The notes beneath the pieces were generated by a model. The model was given only the letters and a program-made list of their open reading frames with translations. It was not told the origin of the DNA and ran no database searches. A stretch of 64,000 nucleotides of DNA from Gymnopus androsaceus JB14. Its lineage: Eukaryota > Basidiomycota > Agaricomycetes > Agaricales > Omphalotaceae. The DNA is taken from the NCBI GenBank assembly GCA_009733575.1, contig ML769595.1, positions 1 to 64,000 of the forward strand, read 5' to 3'. Of the stretch, positions 55,186 to 64,000 are shown piece by piece. Position numbers and translations under genes: made by a program. The first letter of the stretch is position 1, and each line of letters opens with the position of its first letter.

Positions 55186-56995
55186 CATTTCTAATCTCTG
55201 CTTCTATCAATCATTCATTCATTCTCCATCTTTCAAAATACAGTGTGTAACAGGTGAAATACACTAGAATACAGGCGCCAAAATAAAATAGCCATGCTCC
55301 AAAAATTCCATGGAGGAAGAAAAAAAACAGAACCACCAGGTTAGGATAAGGACACAAGAACACAGAAGACAATCTTAGACCATTAACCTTGGCAGCTGCG
55401 ATGACATTATCTATGGAAAAAAAAAAATCTGGGTATGAAAGCAATGTTAAAAACTGTACAATACAAAGTTTTGCAGCCCGCTCTGTCCAAGATTAACAGT
55501 AGACACCGGTCCATCCCAACTCTGATAATATGCCACGCCATCGGGAACAGTAACTAGATTGAATCCCTACAACGAAGTCAGAGATCGTAAGCTTATCCAA
55601 AAATTCCTTGCTTGCATTTGTTCTGACCACCGTTGCGCCTGTGGCTGCAATGTCGGCGAAGGCATTATTCATGTCAACAAGATCATAGTTCACGAGACCA
55701 GCTAAATACGCGGATTGCGGTAATAATGCACGAGATAGATGATCTTTACCAACCACTATGAACGGTTCGTCGCTCAAAGTAAAGTGTATTCCGGAAGTCT
55801 TGACAAAGCCAGAGGAGGTAGCTATCGGAGAACTTGATACTGTTGTCGATGCCGTTGTCACGGTAGTAGTTGCTGATGAAGTACTGGCAGGTAGACATTG
55901 CGAGAAGTAGGCATTGAGGACCTCGCAGGTGTACGGGGATACACACTGTAAAGCCATTGTATCCTATGATAGAAATGTCCGTTGTAAATCATTTAACGTC
56001 GACAGCTTGCCTATACCGCCGTGTTGCCCGAATTCGGCAACTGTCGTTTGAGCGTCAGAATGGCTGATATCAAGAACAGCAGCCCGGGTAACCGTTTCAT
56101 GGGGTACAAGGAAGGAGTGAGGGTAGCAGAAGTTGATGACTTTGGCTTTAAAATATGAATAGAGGAACAAGTATCCTGGTGAGACGGCTTGCTAGCGGCC
56201 TGCGAGTCTTATCCGACCAAGTGGTCCACGATGCGTAGCGAAAGGGCTGAGATAATGAATTTTCAACTACGTGTGCGAGGCACTAATGAGCAAAAAAGAA
56301 GAATAGTAGATGGTTTCATGATAGATGCGACTTTTGGACGAAATAACCCCTGCGGTAATATTCTTCAAAAGATGGATTAGCCATGGGCTCTGAGATCTCG
56401 AGCTTGCTGGAAATCAGCAATGACCCTTGGTTCCAGATGCTGCAGCCAACAGTAGAGAAATCGGATTAGTTTTTAGAGGAATAATCGAATGGGACTCTTA
56501 AACTGGACCATCTTTGACACCTACCATTATCGCATCCATTTATCAATAGCTCCCAGAACTACAGGTCCTTTGAGATCGCTGCCAGGTAATGGTAGCCCAA
56601 AGCCTAGCCTGTAATGCTAATTTTGAGCCCATCTTCGAAAATTCCTATAGGAAGTTTATCTGAAGAGACAACACGGACCCGGAGTCACTTGTTCGAAAAA
56701 TTTCAGGCTACAAAAAGAAGTATGTGAAGCCAAAGGTGTGAGTTATACTCGCAGGCAGTTTGAAACTTGGTGAGATGCGAATAAGATATAGCTTGGCTTT
56801 GGCTTCGAGCTGGCGTATTCGCAGCACGCGTTACTATAGTAGTACTTCTGCTGCAACTACTGCGAAGGCACAAATACTCGGAGCAATGAGGGGAGAAGAA
56901 GTCAAGCCAGGCCGATCTCCGTATCTAGAGTTGAAGAAAAGCGAAGCATCCGTAACCCAAAGCTCTCGACATCGTTGCGTTGTTACGGTTGTAAG
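55186..56995. repeat. Segmental duplication unit, copy 1 (reference copy)
   Basis: The left part (55186-56230) recurs at 60526-61598 and the right part (55924-56995) recurs at 59470-60525, both in the same orientation and nearly identical apart from small indels. It carries the GH5 mannanase 5' region. Confidence 0.85.
55360..56100 (-). pseudogene. GH5 endo-beta-mannanase with CBM1, 5' fragment
   Basis: On the minus strand from ATG 56100 a hydrophobic signal peptide (MKRLPGLLFLISAIL) is followed, after a frame change, by a CBM1 remnant: EFGQHGGIG, where the family has a Cys before GG, and after an intron VSPYTCEVLNAYFSQCLP. A Ser/Thr-rich linker (SSATTTVTTASTTVSSS) precedes FTLSDEPFIVVG and DMNNAFADIAATGATVVRT, the start of the GH5_7 barrel, then YYQSWDG and DNVIAAAKVNGLRL. 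The catalytic glutamates and the rest of the barrel are absent. The family enzyme is secreted and cuts beta-1,4-mannan in plant hemicellulose. The lost Cys, frame changes and truncation make this a pseudogene. Confidence 0.8.
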
Positions 56996-59469
56996 TAAGA
57001 TGGAAAACAAAGCACGTTCTGCGATAAATGCTGATAAATGCCGACTCTGCTTTGAGCGCTAAAATTACTCTCGCCTTTGGCCATGAACCAGATTCCGATC
57101 CTAACAGCTTTCTTTGAATACTTCAAGTTCACGATAGGATCCTAAAAGCTTGGATGTGGTGAGCTGGGAGCTGGGAATAGAATTTTGGAACACACGAACA
57201 AGGTATTTGCGACCTACTGTAGTTGTAATTTTCTGGTTCCAATGACGGTGACGTCTAGTCGCTAGCTCCCTTCTCCGGCATGGAGGGAACCATGGCGCTC
57301 CAACTACAAGAAGCTCAGGGCTCAACACTTATTGTTCGACCAAAGCTAAAATGGTTGGCCTACAAAGATAAAGGTGTGTATATGACTCGGAGATACTCGT
57401 TCAATCATAATCATTAACCCGCCATTCTACCAGCTATCTCAATTTTTACCCAAGCTTTCAACATTACCTTCCACGCTGTAGGCATGGCGTTGCTTATATC
57501 AGTGGGACTGTCTCCTTGACTATTGTGTATATCTCCTCCTGGAGTCTATTACCTCCCTCGCCATCCTTCATCTGACCCTGCCCGACAGCCCAGTCGGTCT
57601 CCGTCTCCGTCCCTGCTGTCGCAGACGCTCCACCTCATTGTACATCGTCTCCTCGGTTACGAGCGGTACAAGCGCTGCATAACTTCCTTCTACCGGATAT
57701 TTATCTCTTTTGGAGAGACCAAGGAGTGGTTGCGCTGGGCTTTGCACCAGCTTTGGCTCCTGCTCCAGGGCATTTTCGGTTTTTTTTTCGGTGGAAGCAC
57801 GTTCTCCGGAAGAGTACGTTTTCGCTGAAAATGACTCCAGGCCAAATTACGACGAATGTAGTAGAGGAAAGCGAGTATTATTGTCGAGCTTCTAGGTAAG
57901 CATTGCTTCAGACTTTTTTTTGTTCTCGTGCTGATGAATACTTGTTTCATTTAGATTATTAGCTCTATCATCGTGCGGCTTACACTCTCGACAAGAACGT
58001 TCATCTACCTTTGTCACTACTTAAGGACTAGGGCGCAAAGTCAGTCTACTTGAATTGAGGGCGCTACCCCTCCCTCCAGCTCTTACGCCGCTGTATCATA
58101 TGCCACGAGCTTTGCATACGCCTTCACTACATTCTCATAAACCCGGTCATTAGGCTCCGTGTCGCTTCATTTGTTCTAAAGTTAGTTGGAATAGCTGCCT
58201 CCTCCTCTGATCCCTTCGCAACGTTCCGTGGTCTCTATCTCTGTGTCCACGTTGCCGAAACCTCCTTCGATGCACTGTGCACCGTTTTTGCCCCTACGAA
58301 CGGTGCAGGCGCTACATAATGTTTTGTTATCGGATACTTTAGACTTGGTCTCAGGAAGCGAGTTTGGGAGCAACCTCTGGCGCATATGATTATGGAGCGA
58401 TGGTGCTAGCTGCGCAGATCGAAATACACCTTCAGGCTGCTGCTCCAGGAATATTGGGTGATTCTGTTTCAGTCCTTGGTTGAAGCTGTTCCTTGAGGAT
58501 CCGCACGGGCCTTCGCTGAAAACGCCCCTACAATTTGTAATTGTGATGGATGTTGTGAAGGAAAAGCGAGTAGGATCATCCAGCTCCCAGGTAAGCATTA
58601 TTCTTCTTTTTTTTCTCTTCCTGATAATGTATGTTTTAGTTAGATCGGACTATCAGTTCTATCGTACTACGCATTGGACAGCTCACTGAATCATCCCGTC
58701 TCGCTCTTTACTCGTCGTAGCTGAGCGCTACTAGGCGACAAATTATTGCACTAATATCAGCTCTCAAATCCGCTCTTCCTGTAGGGTTCAATAGGCTTTA
58801 GCACTACCTCCTCCTAAACTATTCAAGAGGTGGCGTGTCCCTATCGCGCCAGTTATTGCTTTTCAGACGCTACACCTACACACCGCTATTGGATGCGTTA
58901 TTTATCTAACCATGGTTTAATTCTTATGTTTTGGGCTCGGGAGTCGTTTTTGTGTTTGGGAAGCGCAACTGGCGTATTCTATGGTACGCCTCCGCTCCGC
59001 CTCTCGACAATCGAATCGGTCTTCAACTCCCCCAATGCATGACTCGGAACCCTCGCTCCGTATGCATTTTACGCTTAATTTCCGCCAAAACCATCGATCT
59101 GCACCTTATCTCTCCCCAACTGTCGACCGAATGTGGATCATGTGTCTGGCAATGAACCACTACTACAGCCTGCGCGGAGGGTGCGAGTGCGCTTTTGGAA
59201 ATTGATCCAACTTGCGACGGTGCTGGTGGCAGTAGTGAGAAAGCGCTCCAGGTCCGATGTTAATGAATAGCAATAGCATTCGGTTTACCAGACAACTTGA
59301 ACATCGTCTACTCAAGCCTGGTGTCCGCTGGTATGCCACCAAGCACATCCAGAACCTCAACGATGAGAGCGTCCCCCTCGAACGCTCATGCCATTGTAAC
59401 TTGTGTATTTCGTCGCCAATGCAGCGGATCAGGAAATAGTTACTGTATATATATTTTGCCAGGGCGGGG
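56996..59469. other. Region with a tandemly duplicated spliced module, unknown
   Basis: Two blocks, 57655-57970 and 58290-58655, share the order: (A/G)CGGT(A/G)CA(A/G)GCGCT, TGCTCCAGG, TTCGCTGAAAA, GGAAA(A/-)GCGAGTA and a GTAAGCATT donor followed by a (T)n tract and a TTTAG acceptor with the word ATTAG. Both look like an exon plus intron. I recognise no protein family. The remainder (58700-59469) has open frames without motifs. Confidence 0.45.
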
Positions 59470-60525
59470 ATCGGTGTACGGGATACACACTGTAAAGCCA
59501 TTGTATCCTATGATAGAAATGTCCGTTGTAAATCATTAACTCGACAGCTTGCCTATACCCGCCGTGTTGCCCGAATTCGGCAACTGTCGTTTGAGCGTCA
59601 GAATAGGCTGATATCAAGAACAGCAGCCCGGGTAACGTTTATGGGTACAAGGAAGGAGTGAGGGTAGCAGAAGTTGATGACTTTGGCTTTAAAATATGAA
59701 TAGAGGAACAAGTATCCTGGTGAGACGGCTCTGCTAGCGGCCTGCGAGTCTTATCCGACCAAGTGGTCCACGATGCGTAGCGAAAGGGCTGAGATAATGA
59801 ATTTTCAACTACGTGTGCGAGGCACTAATGAGCAAAAAAGAAGAATGAGTAGATGGTTTCATGATAGATGCGACTTTTGGACGAAATTAACCCCTGCGGT
59901 AATATTCTTCAAAAGATGGATTAGCCATGGGCTCTGAGATCTCGAGCTTGCTGGAATCAGCAATGACCCTTGGTTCCAGATGCTCATCCAACAGTAGAGA
60001 AATCGGATTAGTTTTTAAGGAATAATCGAATGGGACTCTTAAACTGGACCATCTTTGACACCTACCATTATCGCATCCATTTATCAATAGCTCCCAGAAC
60101 TACAGGTCCTTTGAGATCGCTGCCAGGTAGATGGTATGCCCAAAGCTAGTCCTGATATGCTAATTTTGAGCCCATCTTCGAAATTTCTATAGGATTATCT
60201 GAAGAGACAACACGGACCCGGAGTCACTTGTTCGAAAAATTTCAGGCTACAAAAAAGTATGTGAAGCCAAAGGTGTGAGTTATACTCGCAGGCAGTTTGA
60301 AACTTGGTGAGATGCGAATAAGATATAGCTTGGCTTTGGCTTCGAGCTGGCGTATTCGCAGCACGCGTTACTATAGTAGTAATCTGCTGCAACTACTGCG
60401 AAGGCACAAATACTCGGGCAATGAGGGGAGAAGAAGTCAAGCCAGGCCGATCTCCGTATCTAGAGTTGAAGAAAAGCGAAGCATCCGTAACCCAAAGCTC
60501 TCGACATCGTTGCGTTGTTACGGTT
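59470..60525. repeat. Segmental duplication unit, copy 2 (right part only)
   Basis: Matches 55924-56995 over about 1.06 kb with scattered single-base indels, from ACACACTGTAAAGCC to CATCGTTGCGTTGTTACGG. It contains the CBM1/signal-peptide part of the GH5 gene on the minus strand, with frames broken by the indels. Confidence 0.88.
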
Positions 60526-61598
60526 TAATGTATTTCTAATTTCTGCTTTTATCAACTATTCATTCATTTTCCATCTTTTGAAATACAGTATGAAACAGAT
60601 GAAATGAGAATACAGGTGCTGAAATGAAACAAGCATGTTCTAAAAAAAAATGAAAGCAGAAAAACAAACAGAACCACCAGGTTAGGATAATGATACAAGA
60701 ACACAGAAGACAGTCTTAGAGCATTAAACTTGGCAGGCATGACATCATCATCTATGGAAAAAAAATCTGCCAGTGGTTATGAAAGCAATGTTAAAAACTG
60801 CAATACATACCAAAGTTTTGCAGCCCGTGCTGTGCAAAATTGACAGTGGACACCGGTCCATCCCAGCTCTGATAATATGCCACGCCATCAGGGACAGTAA
60901 CTACATTGAATCCCCACAACGAGAGTCAGAGATTGTAAGCTTATCCAAAATTTTCTTGCTTGCATTTTTTCTGACCACCGTTGCGCCTGTGGCTACAGTG
61001 CCAGTGAGATCATAGTTCATGAGACCAACCAAATATGCATTATATTGCTATATTAATCATATCATGAGGATTGCGGTAACAATGCACAATATAGATGATC
61101 TTACACAACCACCGTGAATGATTCGTCGCTCAAAGTAAAGAAGTCTTGACAAAGCCAGAGGATGTAGCTGTCGGAGAACTTGATACTGTTGCCAATGCCG
61201 CAGTCATGGTATAGTAGTTGCTGATGAAGTACTGCCAGGAGGACATTGCAAGAAGTAGGCATTGAGGACCTCGCATGAGTATGGGGCTGCACACACTGTC
61301 AAGCCTATGATAGAAAATGCTCATTGTAAATCATTTAATGTCGGAAACAGCTTGCCTATACCGCATTGCCCGAATTTGGCAACTTTTGTTTGAGCGGAAT
61401 GGCTGATATCAAGACGAGCAGCCAAGGTGAATGTTTCATGGGGAACAAGGAAGGAGTGAGGGTAGCAGAACTTGACGACTTTGGCTTTAAAAATACGAAT
61501 GGAGGAACAAGTATCCTAGTTTGCTAGCGTTCAGCAAGTCTTATCTGACCAAGTGGTCCACAATGCATGGGGAAAGGGCTGAGATATTGACTTTGAAG
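60526..61598 (-). pseudogene. Segmental duplication unit, copy 3: GH5 mannanase 5' fragment
   Basis: Matches 55186-56230. On the minus strand the signal peptide (MKHSPWLLVLISAI) and CBM1 start are present; here the motif reads KFGQCG, retaining the Cys that is lost in copy 1. The barrel start is more eroded than in copy 1. It joins copy 2 directly at 60526, and ends where a DIRS-like reverse transcriptase fragment begins. Confidence 0.78.
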
Positions 61599-62170
61599 AA
61601 AACAAGTCCAGCAAAATTCATCCAAATTCTCAGCAATCTGCACTTACCAAATGTGGCGCACCAATCGACATTCCTCTTGATGATTACCACCATCTTCCCA
61701 CTTTCCAGTTCACCTTTTGTAGGCAGATTCAACATTGCCACCTGCTTTACCTGCCACAGAGGGTGTAGCGGCATTAACCTGTATGCCTCTGAAACATCTG
61801 ACTTAAACATTACTAACTTCTTTTGCAGGTTTCTTCTCTTGTACTCTAGTAGCGCCATCAGCAACTCTTTAATGGTATCCATTCTCGTGCCTTTCGTCAC
61901 AACCTGGTTGACCATCAAGTTCTGGCAGAAATTTCCAGCGCTTTGGTTCACCATGAGATGCAGTTTTTCCATATGAGGTCTTGGAACTGCAATTTTGGGT
62001 GTAGAGTACATCCCTGGAAGGAGATCTGGGCCAAACGTGCACAAGAATCTCCCTTTCTTCACTTTGTCATTGCACTGATTGTTGATGAAATCTTGTTCTC
62101 TTTCAGTTGGTGGCAGTGCCCAAGAATTATCCCAACTTTCCAGATATCCATCCACATGCTTTGTGTCCAC
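61599..62170 (-). pseudogene. DIRS-like reverse transcriptase fragment
   Basis: The minus-strand frame reads GMYSTPKIAVPRPHMEKLHL (about 62020), then LVMFKSDVSEAYRLMPLHPL with the first catalytic Asp, and IIKRNVDWCATFGKCR. This arrangement (a KSDVSEAYR box followed by MHPLWQ-like sequence) is typical of reverse transcriptases of tyrosine-recombinase (DIRS/Ngaro-like) retroelements common in basidiomycetes. The second catalytic box, RNase H and recombinase are not in the fragment. The assignment to DIRS rather than another RT clade is by family resemblance. Confidence 0.6.
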
Positions 62171-62220
62171 AAAAGGCTAGAAACCATATCTCAACCCTTT
62201 GACTACTGAATGCACAAGTG

Positions 62221-62595
62221 GCTGGTTTATTAGAGTTACGTTCCTAAATAGGAAGTAGCAGCAGTAAGTCCACACAGGACTTAGTGGTAACGATCACACA
62301 GATCGATGGGGGACAACAACGGTGGTTTTACAGGGTATGCTACCTAGGCTTATATACAGTCCTATGTACAAACAATATATCGGGCAAGTGGCTACTGCGT
62401 GAATATGTGTGGCTACTATGCATACGGTAAAGTGGGTACTGCGAGAGAGCAAGTGGATACGGCGAGAGACTGAGTGGAGTCTGCGAGACGATAACAGTGG
62501 AGTGCATGGGATGGTGATACAAACAAGTGGAGACTACGAGAAAGCGTTCCATGTATAGTTCGATAGAATATATCTTTACCTTTGATATTCCAACA
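62221..62595 (-). repeat. 3' LTR of the copia element
   Basis: Directly after the pol stop on the minus strand comes a purine tract (AAGGGGAG), then TGTTGGAATATCA, a typical Ty1/copia LTR start at 62595. A TATA-like TGTATATAAGCC lies near 62350. The far end is uncertain; AATAAACCA at about 62224 is a candidate ending in CA. Confidence 0.7.
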
Positions 62596-62602
62596 CTCCC
62601 CT

Positions 62603-64000
62603 TCAAACCTTTGCTAATCCCATGGATGCTGCGAAGTGTTTGGCTTTCATCGAAGGTAAGGCTTTAGTGAAGATGTCTGCCATCATGTTTTCGGTAGGGC
62701 AGTATGTAAGACGAATTTTACCTTCCTCGATGACGTAGCGGATGAAGTGGTATCGGATATCGATGTGTTTGGTCCTAGCGTGAAAACAATCATCCTTCGC
62801 CAATGCAATGGCGGACTGATTGTCTGACATGATGGGGATCGCATGAGTAATTGGACCAAAGATTTCCGATAAAAGATTCCTAAGCCAGATCGCTTCCTTT
62901 GCCGCATGGGTCAAAGCGATATACTCGGCTTCCGTGGTGGATAAAGAAATGGTATCCTGTCGTTTCGACGACCAAGATACTGCTCCACCATTCAACATAA
63001 AAACGTACCCGGAAATAGCATGTCGATCCTCTTGGGACATACCATCCGCATCCGTATAGCCTTGGACTGTCTCCTGGTTGCTCGTACTGAGCCAAAAGTC
63101 TCGGGTGTATTTGAGATAGGCGTAGACACGGTGTACACCATTCCAATGAGTGATGCCGGGGTTTTGTGAAAAGCGAGCAAGGATGGAGACTGCATATGTG
63201 ATGTCAGGTCTCAGAGCGACGGATAAGTACTGGAGGGCGCCAAGGGCCTCTCTGTAGGGTTTGTCGCGCATAAAAGCGATATCCTCGACCGTTTTGGGTG
63301 ACTGGTCTTTGGTGAGGTGAATGTGGGGATCGAAGGGAATAGAGAGTGGTTTTATATCCGAGAATCCATAGCGAGAAAGTATGGCGTCAATGTATGACCG
63401 CTGGGATAGGTGAATCGTCCTATTATGAAGAGATCTTCGGATCTCAATTCCAAGTAGCCAATGGATTTCTCCGGAATCAACAACTTCGATTATAGCCCCA
63501 ATATCTTTCTTTAGTTTCTCCATGATGGCCAGGGTTTCGGTAACCAATGTCATGTCGTCAACATGTATGAAAATGATGGTGAAGGGATTAGTGCGATAGA
63601 AAACAGCGTGATCAAAATCAGACCGTTTAAATCCAAGTTGGGTCATGATTTCCCTGAATCGCATGTACCATCGTCGACCGGCTTGTTTAAGTCCGTAAAG
63701 TGCGAGTTTAAGCCGTAAGGTTTGACCTGGTTTTACCCCTATATCAATGCCTGGAGGTGCCTTCATAAAAATGCGCTCGTTGTTGTCCAATTTCCCGTAA
63801 AGGTAAGCTGATTTCACGTCCATTTGGTGAATAATCATGCTCTTTTCAGCTCCAATGCTGAGTATAGCACGGGCTGATGCAAGTTTCGCAACAGATGCAA
63901 AAGTTTCGTCTGGGAAGTAGTCAACATCTGGGATCTGATTAAATCCACGTACAACAAGACGAGCTCGGTGTCCTGTAATGTGACCTCGTTCATCCTTCTT
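62603..64000 (-). CDS. Ty1/copia Pol: reverse transcriptase and RNase H (partial, runs off the window)
   Basis: The open frame on the minus strand runs from 64000 to a TGA at 62603 with no internal stop. RT motifs: ARLVVRGFNQIPDVDYF, the catalytic MDVKSAYLYGKL, PPGIDIGVKPGQ, LKLALYGLKQAGRRWY and FIHVDDMTLV (VDD box). RNase H shows GYTDADGMSQEDRHAISGYV, LSTTEAEYIAL, MSDNQSAIALA and KHIDIRYHFIR. Protease and integrase lie beyond the window. The uninterrupted frame contrasts with the decayed gypsy and LINE elements and suggests recent insertion. An LTR follows immediately. Confidence 0.95.
   Translation of the reverse strand, partial: KKDERGHITGHRARLVVRGFNQIPDVDYFPDETFASVAKLASARAILSIGAEKSMIIHQMDVKSAYLYGKLDNNERIFMKAPPGIDIGVKPGQTLRLKLALYGLKQAGRRWYMRFREIMTQLGFKRSDFDHAVFYRTNPFTIIFIHVDDMTLVTETLAIMEKLKKDIGAIIEVVDSGEIHWLLGIEIRRSLHNRTIHLSQRSYIDAILSRYGFSDIKPLSIPFDPHIHLTKDQSPKTVEDIAFMRDKPYREALGALQYLSVALRPDITYAVSILARFSQNPGITHWNGVHRVYAYLKYTRDFWLSTSNQETVQGYTDADGMSQEDRHAISGYVFMLNGGAVSWSSKRQDTISLSTTEAEYIALTHAAKEAIWLRNLLSEIFGPITHAIPIMSDNQSAIALAKDDCFHARTKHIDIRYHFIRYVIEEGKIRLTYCPTENMMADIFTKALPSMKAKHFAASMGLAKV

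Noticed and set aside
55360..56100. A functional secreted mannanase
   Set aside because: The catalytic glutamates lie in the missing part of the GH5 barrel and the CBM1 reading frame is broken.

Overview
This window looks like transposon-rich nuclear DNA of a filamentous basidiomycete (Agaricomycetes-like). The evidence is short GT-AG introns of about 48-55 bp, a CBM1-linked GH5 mannanase, an NB-ARC/TPR NLR-type gene, a DHA2-type MFS transporter, and a mixture of Tad1-like LINE, Ty3/gypsy, Ty1/copia, DIRS-like, MULE, hAT and pogo elements. No rRNA, CRISPR or bacterial-style operon was seen, and very little of the window is intact host coding sequence.

Layout. 1-2.2 kb: nested inverted-repeat elements. 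2.2-11.0 kb: one nearly full-length LINE (ORF1, broken ORF2 with EN-RT-RNase H-zinc domains, 19-nt poly-A), itself carrying a 364-bp MITE. 11.0-18.7 kb: a 5'-truncated Ty3/gypsy element (PR-RT-RH-INT) with an extra ORF behind pol; its long frame is broken only by TGA and TAG codons. 18.7-26.1 kb: small MITEs, then a MULE transposase pseudogene cut by three insertions from three families, then a hAT transposase fragment on the other strand. 26.6-29.5 kb: an NmrA/SDR-like gene and a decayed second copy. 30.6-34.0 kb: a low-complexity spliced locus, a MULE-type MITE and a solo LTR with a perfect 5-bp target duplication. 34.4-41.5 kb: an MFS transporter gene on the minus strand, split by an apparently complete pogo/Fot1-like transposon lying inside an intron, and by a second unidentified insert next to a 25-N assembly gap. 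43-50.4 kb: two copies of a ~695-bp repeat (one occupied by a hAT element, the other giving the empty site), a partial ribosomal protein uL3 gene, and a third hAT copy. 51.3-54.8 kb: an NLR-like gene with a helical N-terminus, two nucleotide-binding modules (the first lacking a P-loop), a winged helix and eight 42-residue TPRs; it carries one stop and at least two frameshifts. 55.2-61.6 kb: three partial copies of a GH5 mannanase 5' region. 61.6-64.0 kb: a DIRS-like RT fragment and an intact copia RT/RNase H with its 3' LTR, running off the window.

How it fits together. The clearest story is insertion history. Several elements keep perfect 8-bp target duplications (GATCATGG, GACCCAGC, GGACAAAG, CTTATACC), which assign two non-autonomous families to the hAT superfamily, and removing two of them rejoins the MULE coding sequence. 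The pogo element has an open 3-exon transposase (644 codons by my splice model) and TA-flanked inverted repeats, so it is the best candidate for a currently competent element. The NLR gene is the most interesting host gene.
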